The notes: generated by a model not told the origin, from the sequence alone. DNA of 64,000 nucleotides from Phytophthora colocasiae (GCA_018806915.1 JAGKQI010000051.1:186001-250000), one strand, 5' to 3'. Shown: positions 43,142 to 54,391, counted from the stretch's first letter. Numbers and translations: made by a program.

Positions 43142-43792
43142 TCAGATTTCTGAGTCGACACACATTTTCTCCCAACGACACCCTGAGACGTTGGTGGACG
43201 CTGCTGCCTCAACTGGGGGATTACATGCACCGCCCGGTGCATGTACAGCACTGACAGGGCCATCGCTCTCTGTCGCGCATGTGTTGTTGAAGCGTACGAG
43301 CGTACGCTTCTCCCAGTTGATCACCGGGTCATGCCGTGCAAGCCACGGCATGCCTAACACCAAGTCGAACTTATCGTCTAGATCTAAGACGTTAAGGTCT
43401 TCTATAAACGTCCTTCGTTTGTAAGAGAAGCGCACACGGACCACGCGCTTCTCACTCCTTACGGCGGCACCTGTTGCCAACCGCACCTCCAACACGCCGC
43501 GAGGCGTGTCGGTCTCTTTGAAGTCAAGCCTTCGAAGACTTCCATGTCGAACAAAGTTGTTCGACGCGCCCGAGTCCACTAGGTCACGAAGAGAGTTCGC
43601 TCTCTTCGACATCACGTTCAGGATGACAAGGCCTGGCTTGTCATCTTGCATCTCGCAGCGAGAAACCTTCTCGCTGGGGGCAGCAGCCTTCAACTTCGCG
43701 TGTCCGAGTTCGACACGCGAGACTGCATTACCAGTAGGTGCGGGGCGTCCTACTGGTCCTTGGCGTTTTTTTAAAGCTCGCCCGCTGTGCAC
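43142..43792 (-). pseudogene. R2 protease
   Basis: An open frame of 216 codons with LVDSGASNNFVRHGSLRRL and LDDKFDLVLGMPWLARHDP. It continues through NWEKRTLVRFNNTCAT, where E2 has a stop. It is the best-preserved beta protease in the window. The rest of pol is missing. Confidence 0.85.
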
Positions 43793-44689
43793 TTGCGTGC
43801 ATAGTGACCGATGTTACCACACAGGTAACATTGAACCTTGACGTTCTTACGCTGCAGTTGACCAGCAGTCGTATCACTCGAGAGGTCCATAGGTTTCGGA
43901 CCTCCCGCCTTCGCAACAGGACGCGCCGGCTTCGGCGCGTTCGCATGGAGTTTAGCTTGACATCGGCTAAACTCCTGCAAGGCTGGTCGCCTCCTTGAGA
44001 GTATTCGGATACTCTCGGAAGAGATACGTCTTGACGGGACCATCTCTCAGTCCCTTCATGAACGTGACGACCTTGGTCGCCTCGTCGATCGGGTTGGCCA
44101 CTATGGTCGATACCAAGTATTGAGCACGCTGGGCAAAGGTGTGAACATCATCCTTGCCCTGCTGCAGATCGAGAAACTCCGCTCTCGATCTGAACTCGTT
44201 CTTCGGAGACTCAAACGCAAGCTTGAGTTCCTCCTTGAACTCCTCGTACGTGCTGAAGCACGTAGGATCCGAGAGTCGGCGTCCATAGGCCCAACTCCTT
44301 GCACGTCCGCCAAGACATGACATGGCGTCGGATCGACGATACGTCGAGCTGCAACCTGTGTCAAGTTCGACAAGCCAACGAAGGAGGGTCTCGTCTTCCT
44401 TCCCCGTGTAGGTACTCACGTGGAGTTTCAACGACTCCACCGAGGCAGCAACATCTCGTTGCTCCTTAACAGTGTACCCCAGAGCAACACCGTGTTGCTC
44501 TGTCGGCGATAGCGTACGAAGCATCGTCGCTACCGCTGCCTCTCCAATGACTTGTGAAAGTCTTTGGAGAGCTTCCCACTCTTGATCTGACAGGTGGGCA
44601 CAGTCCGTGCGCGTCACGGACATGTGAGGGGTCCCAGTGGATCCCTCATCCATTGGGGAGTTCTCGACCCCGCGTTCGTATGACTCCAT
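43771..44689 (-). pseudogene. R2 gag with zinc knuckle
   Basis: Frame 43967-44689 starts MESYERGVENSPMDEG and stays open for 240 codons through FSTYEEFKEELKLAFESP and VVTFMKGLRDGPVKTYLF, positions disrupted in E2. It lacks seven residues present in E2 near 20914-20934 and has a further internal deletion near 44330. The knuckle in another frame reads CYLCGNIGHYARKCTAGE. Confidence 0.85.
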
Positions 44690-44738
44690 ACGAACGAACT
44701 GCAGCCGGTCGTGGGACGGACTACACAGTGCTACCAGG

Positions 44739-44855
44739 TGTAATGAGCCTACCTAGACCTATTAGGTGGCGTACACGTGCGCTTACATGTATGATGAACC
44801 GTGCAATTATGATAGACTTAATTTAAGTATACTTATTTAAATAAGTATAATTGAA
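44739..44855 (-). repeat. Truncated 5' LTR of R2
   Basis: It begins TGTAATGAGCCTACC and follows the E2 LTR to the AT palindrome at 44828-44849 (TATACTTATTT and its complement), then ends within about 6 bp. The remaining 340 bp of the LTR are lost. Confidence 0.85.
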
Positions 44856-45935
44856 TAGCGGTAGTCCGGCGCCACATAGCGCGGCCCCTCCTGGTACTCC
44901 AGCTGGCGTCTTAACTCGGAGTTCTCCCGCTCCAGATAGCGTAGACGATGCTCCACACGCTCCAGCAGCGTCGCATCACTGTCGTCTAGTTCGCGCGAGC
45001 TGGTCCGGCTCCTCTTGTAGATGGGGCGGGACATACTCGACACATCGTGGAAGAAATTCTTCAACAGGACGACGATCAGGGTGCCCTGCGTCGGGGTCGC
45101 CGCGACGATGGCATTCTGAATCTTGTTCGTTGTTTTGGCTCGATGCCCGACAGCTGGGAGCTGCGAGCAACACTTGTTGCTGATGGCTCGGGGATTCTGG
45201 AGGCGTATGAGTTAGCCCAGATTGATCCTGGTGGTCCTCCTGGCGTGACAGCTAGCGTCGTACAAGGACAGGCAATAAAGCCCGATCCACCGACTCTAAT
45301 CCTTTTCCGTCAGCGGATACTCCATCAACATTTGTGTCCACTCTTCCTCGCTCGTTCGTGGCATTTCGTAGCACGACAACTCGCAGATCCTTCGAGATAG
45401 TGGACGTAGCAGCACGGGCGATCCTCACTCCTCCACAGTGCGCAAACCTGGTCGGCCAATTCCCTTAAGGCTGGGCGCTGATGGATCTCCTCTCATCCCT
45501 CGATCGTGGCCATGAAGCGCGTCGCGCTTTCAACGTTTCAACGCCGGGCAAATGCTGTCCAAGCGGTGTCAAGTGACTGCTGTATCACCGCGAGACTCAT
45601 GGTGATAGACTTGCCTCGCTTGGAACGCCAACGACGGAACCAGTCGCGCATCTCGACCGGAGCCAAACCATCGTGGATGCCGCTGCAGTCATGCAGCGGC
45701 CACTGGCGCAGTGGCTGAGCGAAGGAGGTAAACGGGTTCGTGGAGTTCATTTCGAGGAAGCAGCAAGTTGCAAAAGTGCTAAGCTTGATGAAGCTTCGTT
45801 TACTAGGAAGGGATGATGTGACGGGCCTCCGTCACACGGTCGCCGTGGCCCACGGCGGCCAATTAGATAGCTTACATATTTGATTGTTGTGGACGTTCGT
45901 ACTCAAGCATCCTCGTCTAATTCTGAGTTACATTC
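44856..45935. other. Unassigned, partly palindrome-rich sequence
   Basis: On the minus strand, 44837-45064 could encode a short coiled coil (LLERVEHRLRYLERENSELR), and 45538-45750 a piece with DWFRRWRSKRGKSITMSLAV. The plus frame 45047-45400 is also open. None is recognised. From about 45460 on, the beta-like texture returns, for example GCCACTG-GCG-CAGTGGC at 45699-45715 and GTGACGG-GCCT-CCGTCAC near 45820. It may be a gag region of another member of the lineage. Confidence 0.35.
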
Positions 45936-46090
45936 TGCAGCGAGGCTGCGTAGGTGTGCACCGCCCAGAGGAAGTTTAGTTGACTCGTAGAGCCCTGCTT
46001 GCAATGCACTAGCCTTCGGTTCTTTACAAGAACCAAGTAGTCCACTAAATACGGGACGTACTGAATTAGTGTCCCTATAATTAAGGAACT
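45936..46090. repeat. Delta-family LTR fragment
   Basis: It begins TGCAGCGAGGCTGCG and matches the delta LTR to about AATTAAGGAACT, then breaks at the dispersed 55-bp repeat. Confidence 0.75.
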
Positions 46091-46250
46091 ACTCGTGCGT
46101 GCCACACCATTATGTACGCACATCAATGTATCCATGTGTGTCACACACCAACGGAAGACATTCGTGTAACATCCCCGTTACACATTTTTCCACACATACA
46201 TATATATATGTTCGGGATACTTGGCGCCACCGTTTGTGTTTCGCCGAAGT

Positions 46251-46854
46251 ACACCGATCGACAGAATGCAACGACCACTTTCCCGCAGGTGCAAAGTCTG
46301 TTCGGCGCGTGTAGACTGGTTATGTGAGAGCGAATTAATATCGATTTTGGTAAAAGATAGAGAGCAGCTGTATTTTGCACTAAAAATTGCACTAGTGACG
46401 GTTTAATGGATTCCCAGGCTGAAATGGCACGCTTTATCGTAGCCAAGCGCTCTCCTTTCGCCGTCGTAGCAGTAGCTGTTGCTCTTGCGTAGCTTTGCGT
46501 TGGCTTAGCCCCTCTATAGCTTAAAAGGACACGTCGTTTTTCTTGTATTGTGTAGTGCATGCGGCGTTGTTTGGCTGGCGCGTACACCTCGTCAAGGAGG
46601 CCTGTGTGTGGCAACCTCCTTTGCTTCCTGCAATACTGTCACGGGTGGTGGGGGCTGCGAGGACTCCTCGTCCGCTTCCTCCATTTTATCGAGTGGCTGG
46701 TGGAGACCTCCGTTTTATCGAGTGGCTGGTGGAGTTTTATTTTAGCGATTGAACGCTGCATCGGGCAATTTGATTGGTTGATAACAAAATGTGCACACAA
46801 TTTTATATCACAGGCGCCCTTTTTATATGGACGCTGCATTCTGTCGATCGGTGT
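46251..46854. mobile_element. Possible DNA transposon remnant between inverted repeats
   Basis: ACACCGATCGACAGAATGCA at 46251-46270 has its exact complement at 46835-46854. Between them the minus strand encodes YTIQEKRRVLLSYRG and ATIKRAISAWES (about 46440-46560), which resembles the helix-turn-helix start of pogo-type transposases. A 22-bp direct duplication (TTTTATCGAGTGGCTGG...) occurs at about 46684-46737. No target duplication was identified, and the true ends may lie outside the 20-bp repeats. Confidence 0.4.
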
Positions 46855-46939
46855 AAATGTCGTTGCGCAGTCTCCACGTTGTGTGGAACACAATCGCAGT
46901 GTCAGTATCAACAAGACTTCGTGGTCCTCTGGCAATATC

Positions 46940-47260
46940 GCTGTTTGATTGAATGAGCGGAGCTTCCACGCCAGTGTGCGCTGAAATGTCACCCGCCATT
47001 TACTCCAGAGTATCTGACACATTTGTGCTAGCCTTGGACATTTAAGAAAGCAATGTTCCAGCGTTTCAAAGGAATCACAACCATCCCGAACACAATTTGT
47101 GCTTCCGGAATGCTAATTCGCATGAAGAACAGTCTTGATCAAACAATCCGAGATATACACCACCTACGGAACGTATCGAACTGGACAGCCAGCCTAAAAT
47201 ATGGAGATCGAAAATGCAGGACGGCAGATTTGGTGGCGTTGCATCGAGCCCATTCATGTC
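46940..47260 (-). pseudogene. LINE-type reverse transcriptase C-terminal fragment
   Basis: The minus strand reads CVRDGCDSFETLEHCFLKCP and then RLAQMCQILWSKWRVTF. The C-X4-C-X7-H-X4-C pattern followed by a Trp-containing helix is the zf-RVT domain found after reverse transcriptase in non-LTR retrotransposons. Frames around it are broken. No RT core is present. Confidence 0.5.
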
Positions 47261-47685
47261 GTGAACGCAGGCAAGTGCTGCGCCTTGCATTGCAACGCTC
47301 GATTGAAGCCAGCGCGCCATGTTGTGGGTATCACGTATCATTGGCACGCGCCAACCACCGCCCGGCCCAGTGGGACGGGCGTCGTCGTCATTAGCTTGCT
47401 TATTAGTAATTTTTAGTCCCTGTGCCACTTCCGAACAGTAAAAAAGCGAGAGAGTACGGTTTCTACTTGCCAGTCTTGTCCGGGTTCGACCAGCGCATTG
47501 GCGCGAGGCACGCGTCTGCTTGCCGCAACGGGCTCCACTGGACAATTTCTTTCCGTGGGGCGGTAACCTAAGTTAATCTTGAGCATCTGGCAACGATCGA
47601 CGTGATAGATGTTCAGTGAGGACTTGCTGGTGCTCCTGCTCAGTGAGATCGAACACCCAGGGAGACGCAAGTCTATGGTGTACGA

Positions 47686-47796
47686 TCTCATTCCGCAAGT
47701 TTCGGGTGCGACCTCGATCTCATTCCGCAACTTACCAGACTGCAAGCACACCTTTGAGCCCCAGACACTGAACGGCATACACCATTCCGCAAGACG
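47686..47796 (+). promoter_or_regulatory. Triple oomycete core promoter of the oxidase-ZIP gene
   Basis: TCTCATTCCGCAAGTTT (47686-47702) and TCTCATTCCGCAACTTA (47718-47734) are near-perfect oomycete initiator plus flanking elements. A third partial copy, CCATTCCGCAAG, ends just before the ATG at 47797. The first two would give leaders of about 107 and 75 nt. Confidence 0.75.
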
Positions 47797-50532
47797 ATGC
47801 TGTCTTCCGCTCGATCCGCCCTGTCGACGGCGGTAGCTCTAGCAATTGGTGCCGCTGCTATTGTATCCCCGGCTGACGCACTCACGGACCTCAAGACCGA
47901 TTGGGAAGCCTACGTCAGCGCGGTCACCATTCCGGAGGTCATCGACATGACCGGCGGCGGCTCCATCGATATGCAGATCGCCCGCTCGACGCACAACTGG
48001 ACTGACGATGGCTCTATTTCCGGTGCCATTTACGGATACGCGCTGAAGAACTCGACGCCGACGTCGCCTGGGCCTACCATCAAGGTCGCACGGGGCGTTC
48101 CGATCAACGTCACGTGGTACAACCAGCTTGAAGCCCCACACTTGCTTCAAGAGAGCGTCCAGTACACGCTCACGCAACATGCGTCTGCTTGCTATCCGTA
48201 CTGCGGTGTTCCAGTCGTTACGCACGTCCACGGCTTGGAATCGCCTGCCAGGTTTGACGGTCTCCCGTTCCTTTCCATCTACAAGAACCAGTCGCAGGAG
48301 TTCCAGTACCTCAACAACCAGTCGGCAGCTACTAAGACGTACCATGACCACTCGAATGGTCTTACCCGTCTCAACACTTGGGCCGGTCTCATAGGCGCCT
48401 ACATCATCAGTGATCCTGATCTGGAGGAAAAGCTCAACCTCAACATTGAAACGGACATCCCGCTCATTCTGACGGACCGTCTCATCAGTAACTCCGGCAA
48501 GATCATGTACTCGGACGATAACTGCAATGAAGGTGCGACCGTTTGGGTGCCTGAGTCTTTTGGCTCTGTCAACCTTGTGAACGGCGTTGTTATGCCGTAT
48601 CTCGAGGTTCCGCCGGCTCAGGTGCGCTTCCGTCTCGTCAATGCTGCCAATGCTCGTCACTACAACTTGACGATCCCATTCCCGGACAAGTGCAAGACTG
48701 TGGCAACCGACTCTGGTTTTGTCGGAGAGCCTAAGACGCTGACTGAAGACCTCGTGATCTTCCCGTTCGAGCGCGTGGAATTTGTCTGCGACTTCACCGG
48801 CGATAAGAATGGCACGACCTACGATCTCGAGGACAAGCAGACGTCGGACCAAGCCACCCCTTACGACAATCGCATCATGCAGTTCCGAGTCGTCGAGAGT
48901 TTGAAGACGGACACGATGGAAGTGAAGGAAATCCCATCTTCACTGACCCCGTATAAGTCATTGAAGGAGCTGTACGAAGCGGGAGGCAAGGAACGCACAT
49001 TGATTTTGGGTGAAATGGAAACTGAGGTTCTCTGCCCTACCATGAGCATTTTGCTCTACCGCTCGCAACAAGTGAACACCTCCGGTATCACGGGAAACCT
49101 CCACTGTACTAAGGGTACGGTCGAGAAGTGGAACTTTCAGAACCCCACGGACGACCCTCACCCTTTCCACTGGCATCTTATCAATGCCCAGTGCGGTGAG
49201 ACCGAAGACACTGTGAACACGAATGAACTGAAAGACGTGGTGGTTATCCCGAACGCAGGCGACCGGAAGTCAGACACCATTACCCAGGTTTGCTACGTAG
49301 CATGCACGCCGGGTGACTACCTCATTGAAGGAAGCAGTCGTGGCGCCAAGGAGTTTAACTTCGACACGACGGACCCGTACGTGGCTCATTGCCACATTCT
49401 GGAACATGAGGAGAATGCCATGATGGCCTGGTTCAATATCATGGACGTTGATGACGGCTACGCTGATGACGATGGAATTACACCTGGCACGACAATCACA
49501 AACACAGTGATCGCGACGGCCATGTGCATGAGTGTCCTTGGTGGTCTGGCCACCACGTTGTCGGTGCTTGTGATTTCAGTCAAGCGTTTGAATTTCCTGG
49601 CCAGTCCGTTGGCACTGTCTGTTGCGTTTGCACTTTCATCGGGTGTCATGCTATTTATTGGTCTTGCCGACCTCTTCAGTGAATCGTTGACGTTCTACCG
49701 TGCTCACTACACGGTAGGCAATGTGGACCCGGAGGCCTACGAGAAGGGTGGATCAACCAGTACCGGAGTCTGCGACAATACCTGCAACGGTAACGCGTAC
49801 CTGACCACGGTGGCAGCGTTTTTCGGTGGCGTTGTGATCATTTTGCTTGTTGAATTCTTGGTTCACACCGTTTTTGGACGGAAGAAATCTGCTGGTGAGA
49901 AGTCGAACGCTCCCATTTCTACCGGCGACGTAGAAGAAGGAGACAAGGCTGGCTTTGCTTCTCCAGTTCACGAAAGCCCAACTGGTGCCAACCACGATGA
50001 ACTCCGTAGTCCAGCTACTGCGGAATCGTCGAATCTTTTGGAAGAAAACGCCGGCCAAAAGGAGGAATACCGTCGCGCAGGTGTTATGACTGGTATTGCT
50101 GTCGCTATCCACAACTTTCCTGAGGGTCTCGCTCTCTTCGTTTCGTCCCTCTCTGGACTCCGGTCGGGTATTGTGCTGTCCATCGGTATCATCTTGCACA
50201 ACTTCCCCGAAGGTGTGGCCGTGGCTGCCCCAGTCTATTACGCCACAGGAAGCAAGATGGAGGCGTTCAAGTGGACGGCTTTGAGTGGAATCGCTCAGCC
50301 GTTAGGAGCTGCCATCGGTTGGGCCGCTGTTTCAGGAGGTATGAGTTTTGCTCTAGAGGCTTCGCTCTACGGACTCGTGGCGGGAATGCTGGTGTGCATT
50401 ACTGTCAAGGAATTACTGCCAGGTGCCTACAAGTTCGACCCAAGCGGAAAGGCCTTCGTGATGGCATTCTTCGGCGGACTGGGAGTGATTGCCCTCAGTA
50501 TTATGGCTTTGAAATATGCCGGATCAAGCTAA
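47797..50532 (+). CDS. Multicopper oxidase fused to ZIP metal transporter
   Basis: A 911-residue intronless protein. Residues 1-28 form a signal peptide. Residues about 40-550 are a three-cupredoxin oxidase of the bilirubin oxidase/CotA type with all copper ligands: HVHG (143-146), HDH (183-185), HPFHWH (455-460) and HCHILEHEENAM (531-542), the last giving Cys532, His537 and axial Met542. Residues about 565-911 are a complete ZIP permease: eight hydrophobic helices, a variable loop at 695-760, and the paired zinc-site motifs HNFPEG at 772-777 and 801-806 in helices 4 and 5. The oxidase should face outside or a lumen, next to the mouth of the permease. It may oxidise iron, copper or manganese in step with metal uptake; the substrate cannot be read from sequence. 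A truncated tandem paralogue lies downstream of E3. Confidence 0.93.
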   Translation: MLSSARSALSTAVALAIGAAAIVSPADALTDLKTDWEAYVSAVTIPEVIDMTGGGSIDMQIARSTHNWTDDGSISGAIYGYALKNSTPTSPGPTIKVARGVPINVTWYNQLEAPHLLQESVQYTLTQHASACYPYCGVPVVTHVHGLESPARFDGLPFLSIYKNQSQEFQYLNNQSAATKTYHDHSNGLTRLNTWAGLIGAYIISDPDLEEKLNLNIETDIPLILTDRLISNSGKIMYSDDNCNEGATVWVPESFGSVNLVNGVVMPYLEVPPAQVRFRLVNAANARHYNLTIPFPDKCKTVATDSGFVGEPKTLTEDLVIFPFERVEFVCDFTGDKNGTTYDLEDKQTSDQATPYDNRIMQFRVVESLKTDTMEVKEIPSSLTPYKSLKELYEAGGKERTLILGEMETEVLCPTMSILLYRSQQVNTSGITGNLHCTKGTVEKWNFQNPTDDPHPFHWHLINAQCGETEDTVNTNELKDVVVIPNAGDRKSDTITQVCYVACTPGDYLIEGSSRGAKEFNFDTTDPYVAHCHILEHEENAMMAWFNIMDVDDGYADDDGITPGTTITNTVIATAMCMSVLGGLATTLSVLVISVKRLNFLASPLALSVAFALSSGVMLFIGLADLFSESLTFYRAHYTVGNVDPEAYEKGGSTSTGVCDNTCNGNAYLTTVAAFFGGVVIILLVEFLVHTVFGRKKSAGEKSNAPISTGDVEEGDKAGFASPVHESPTGANHDELRSPATAESSNLLEENAGQKEEYRRAGVMTGIAVAIHNFPEGLALFVSSLSGLRSGIVLSIGIILHNFPEGVAVAAPVYYATGSKMEAFKWTALSGIAQPLGAAIGWAAVSGGMSFALEASLYGLVAGMLVCITVKELLPGAYKFDPSGKAFVMAFFGGLGVIALSIMALKYAGSS

Positions 50533-50629
50533 TTCTTGGCGTCACCTAAGCTTAGTTCATTGGAATGGTTCGACTTGACTAAGTAAGCGAAACACTGTCG
50601 TTGGTGTGACTGCAGTAAAAAAAAACATA

Positions 50630-50635
50630 AATAAA
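50630..50635 (+). terminator. Polyadenylation signal of the oxidase-ZIP gene
   Basis: AATAAA about 100 nt after the stop codon, following an A-rich stretch and followed by a T-rich one. Confidence 0.5.
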
Positions 50636-50883
50636 AGTTTTTGTTGATAATTGCACATGTTCAAGTGAAGGTGGAGCAGTTCATCGATCAAAGACAATTT
50701 TTGGGTCCCCGAAGATTCGACAATTCCAACGTCGAAATTGGTGACCTAAAATAAAATGCACGGTCGCATTGCTTAGAAGGTTTCAAGCACCACCCTGGCG
50801 AGACATTGCGCGGTAGATTGGCCCAAGGCACGCGATTCCGATGAGCGATGCAGTCCTTCCTAGTAAATTGATGCCTAACTCAG

Positions 50884-51828
50884 TGTAGCGGGTTGAATCT
50901 TGAGACGGCAGCGAACGGCGAACCTAAGGACAGCGAACCTAAGGACGGCGAGAAGGACGTGTCGGCCGTGGAGCGCGTGGTTGAAGAGTTGGCACCAGCA
51001 CAGCACGAACGCGGAGGTCCAGCAGGACCAGTAACGGCGAATGAACGGCGAGCGCAAGCGCTGCTGGGATGTTGATTGGGCGTGGAGGCCTACGGAGAAG
51101 ATGCGCTCGGCGGAACTGAGTAGCAGAAGTGGTACGACGCGAGGGACTCATGGCGAGAAGCTGCTGCACGAGGGAGCGGTCTTGGCGATGAGGAGGAGCA
51201 TCTTGAAGCGACGGCGAGGCAGAGCTTCAGTTTGAGTATTCGCCACAGAGGGCGCAGAGTTGGAGATTTTGCCGCGACGGGCAGAGTTCGGTGGTCACGG
51301 GAGGCAAGCGGCTGAGCGGGTCGTTGGTCTTCGCGAGGATCGTGTTGAGTAGAGGCGAGAGGCCTCAGACGTGGACGTGAACGAGAATGCTCCCGAGGAG
51401 CACAAAACTTCCGAGCAGGCAGGTGAAGGGGACCGAAGCTTGGGGGCGGGCGACGACTGGGCTGGCAACGACGTGTCGGGCGGCAGCAGCAGGATACCTG
51501 CCTACGAGGGTGAGGACTTGCTGGTCGATATTGAATTCGACCGCACACGGAGTGAGCGCCAGGACTTGCTGACGAGCACAAGACTGAGGAACCCGGAGCT
51601 CCTGTAAGGACCGTGCGAGACGAACGAGACGTGGTAGTGTGTAGATTGAGCGAGGTTAATAAATAGGATCTACCGTACCGTTTTACGGGAGATCCGGCGC
51701 AGTACCAAGTGGGTGCTGTTGGCCAGTGGAGGAGTTGTAAGCGAGCAAACGCCTGTTCGTCGCTCTAGGACGGCAGCGGGCTATACGACACGCCCAACTA
51801 GCCGGGCGAGATAAGAGGCTACGCTACA
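50884..51828 (+). repeat. 5' LTR of E3
   Basis: 945 bp. An AATAAA occurs at about 51658-51663, a plausible polyadenylation signal in R. Confidence 0.95.
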
Positions 51829-51846
51829 TGGTGGTCATACAGGGGC
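51829..51846 (+). promoter_or_regulatory. Primer binding site of E3
   Basis: TGGTGGTCATACAGGGG follows the LTR with no gap. It begins with the TGG that pairs with a tRNA CCA end. The tRNA was not identified. Confidence 0.6.
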
Positions 51847-54390
51847 GTAGGTTGAGACAAAGAGGCGTAAAACGTATGAAGACGATAACGATGACGACAA
51901 CATCCGAGACGGCTAAGCGGGCAACGAAGGCGAAACGGCCTAAGTCGAAGCCAAGCGCTGAGCGAGAACGGAAAAACGAAGATGACGAGCCCGGTGAGGA
52001 AATTCACGACGACGAAGGGGAGCAGTTGACCCCAGAAGCTTCGCACATGGTACTCCGGAGTCAAGCGACGGAACCTACCACCGAGCCGAGACGTGATGTA
52101 GTAGACGAGGGGCAGGCGGCACTCGATGAGACCTTGGCACCGGCAGGGCAAGTAGTAGCTGATACCCAAGCGTGTGAAGCAGAGTCGCAGGGGCGAAGAG
52201 GAAGCGTTGGACGCCGGAGAACTTGGTGACGGACTTGACGGACGTGAACCAGACCGGCACGCGAGAGTCGGCCACGAAGAGCCGAGCTTGGAGAACGTTA
52301 CGGCACTGCTGCGAGAATTGGCAACCCACGTAGCAGAGCTGAAGGCTGGGCGAGCGAGACCACCACGACGAGAGCGAGACAAGCGAGAACAGGTCCTGCA
52401 GCCGCACGGAGACGGAGAAGATACCGTTCCCGTAGAAGAGGTACCGGGACAGGGCGATGTGAACGAAGAGGCTCACGGCGAGTAGTGATTAATGACGAAG
52501 ACCGTAGGGATTGGTCGGCAACGCCGAGATGAGGACGGTCAGCGCGAACGCAGACCCTGAGACGAGACGGGCGGCGCTCGGTTGGACGTGAACGACGACG
52601 ATACATGAGAGATGCCCGACGCGAACGACGACGTAGCCGAGAACGCCGGGAATCGACGTGAAGAACGGCGACAAATCGGTGCGGGGGGAAATCCACCGGA
52701 CGACGACGAGAGCTCGGGGAACTCTGACGACGATGGACGCCGACGAAGACCAGCTGGACGAGGCGACGGCGGTGATGATAGCGGCAGCTCTGGCGGTAGC
52801 TCCGGTGACAGCAGCCCCAGTGACAGCAGCAACGGGGACAGCGATAGTGACGTGAGTCGAGAAGCACGTGGGCGACGCAACCACCGACAACGCGGACCGC
52901 GGCGAGAACGACGTGAACGGCGAGACCGGCATGAGCGGCGAGAACGACGTGAACGGCGAGATAGGCGAAGACAACGTGAACGCCATGAAAGCGAAGAGCG
53001 TGATGGGCGGCGAAGGCGAACGGGTCGACGCAACATCCGAGACCTGGAGTTGCCCACGTTCACACCATTTGCGAGAGTTTCCGTGACGACGTGGATCGAT
53101 CGAGTGGATCTGGCGCTACAGGGAGCGCGCGAGTCTGGACGAGGTGAATGGTCGGATAGAGCGTTGTATTTTATCCTGGGGAACAAACTACTCGAGAATG
53201 CGGCACGTTGGTGGGTGAATGCAGACCGCAGGCTCACGAGAGAACAGCGTACCTGGACAAATTTGAAGCGAAGCTTGCTGAGGAGATACGCACCACCACA
53301 GGATCTCGCCGAGAGGCAGAATGGAGAGGGTGAACTCGAGGCCGATGATGGCAGGAGAGACGTACGCGGATTTCGCAGCTGGTCTGAAATACGGCGTGAC
53401 AGGAACGCGGTCGAGAAAAACGGGTGTTCCAGCGCAGTTCTGCGGCGGAATCTGGATCGGACGACGAGGCAACTGGTGAAGCAGCCGCCGGCTCCACAGA
53501 CGCCTTGAGAAGCTGTGGAACAAGGCGACGGAACTGAGCGACCTATTGGATAACGTGGCCTTCTAGAGGGATGCGGGCCATTGGTTCAACCTTTTCCTCC
53601 AGCACCAGGTGCTCAGCTGATGCAAGTGAATGGGCCGAATGGGGCGACGGTGTTGATAATTGGTGTTGGTGGGTAATCGCGATATCGGAAGGATGCCGCA
53701 GCAGGGACCGCGGGAGATGCGCACGAGGGTCGGAAGTACAGGCGGACGGAGGAACAGCTGGCACTCTTCGACGCAATCCGCCCAGGGCGTGTACAACAAG
53801 GTTGACGGGCGTGAATCTTGAATCCCCGGCAGAGAATGGACTGGACGAATAATGGGGAACCGAAGGCAGTTGGTAGTTGACAAGTGCCCGAAACCTTCCA
53901 ACCGAAGGAACAAAGAAACCGCACAAGCGACACAAAGTAAAACAAGCCAGAGACAACTCCCGACGCAGTCGAGTGGAACGGCTCAGACAGCGCAGGTTCT
54001 GCGTTGAGCAGCAGGCGAACGACGCGTGTGGAAGTACAGTCGGCAAGCACTCCAGCAACAGCGAGTTCGACGCAAAGCACGTATGTCGAAAATGTAGGAA
54101 AGCAAGGTCACTGGGCGATGCAATGTCCTGAAGCACCGAGGTGCTACGCGTGCACGGATAACTCAGGGCATTACGCGCGCGTGAGTGTTCAGACAATGAA
54201 GCGAAGGCGCGTAATGACGAATACATGAAGAAGCGAGGTCAAGCGCAAGGAACGACGCCGGGAAACGAGTAGCGAGCGACGTTGAGGGGATACGGCGTTC
54301 GAGTGCATGGAGAGCACCCACGACGAGAGACCAACGGAAGTGACAGGCGAGGACGGCTACGCACGGCTACTGGACGGGGAAGTGGTGCCA
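51847..54390 (+). pseudogene. E3 gag, frameshifted
   Basis: The N-terminal frames (51828-52485) are Lys/Glu/Arg-rich. Frame 52612-53508 is Arg/Asp/Ser-rich and then holds the capsid-like domain: RVSVTTWIDRVDLALQGARE, NKLLENAARWWVNADRRL and WTNLKRSLLRRYAPP. The continuation jumps to another frame near 53300 (GETYADFAAGLKYGV). A zinc-knuckle region at about 54085-54180 is split as well (GHWAMQCPEAPRCYACTDNS, GHYAR), with the last Cys displaced. At least three shifts are needed to read Gag. Confidence 0.75.
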
Positions 54391-54391
54391 G

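Larger units (their letters stand above)
42396..44855 (-). mobile_element. Beta-family relic R2
   Basis: It contains the linker, protease, gag and the first part of the 5' LTR of a beta element, minus orientation. The left end is cut at the Tc1/mariner pseudogene and the right end stops just after the large AT-rich LTR palindrome. Several positions that are mutated in E2 are intact here, and some hairpins differ in instructive ways. Confidence 0.9.

Noticed and set aside
44837..45064. bZIP transcription factor
   Set aside because: There is a short Leu/Arg coiled coil but no basic DNA-binding region.
47839..48852. 337-codon minus-strand ORF over the oxidase
   Set aside because: It is a shadow of the conserved plus-strand oxidase frame.
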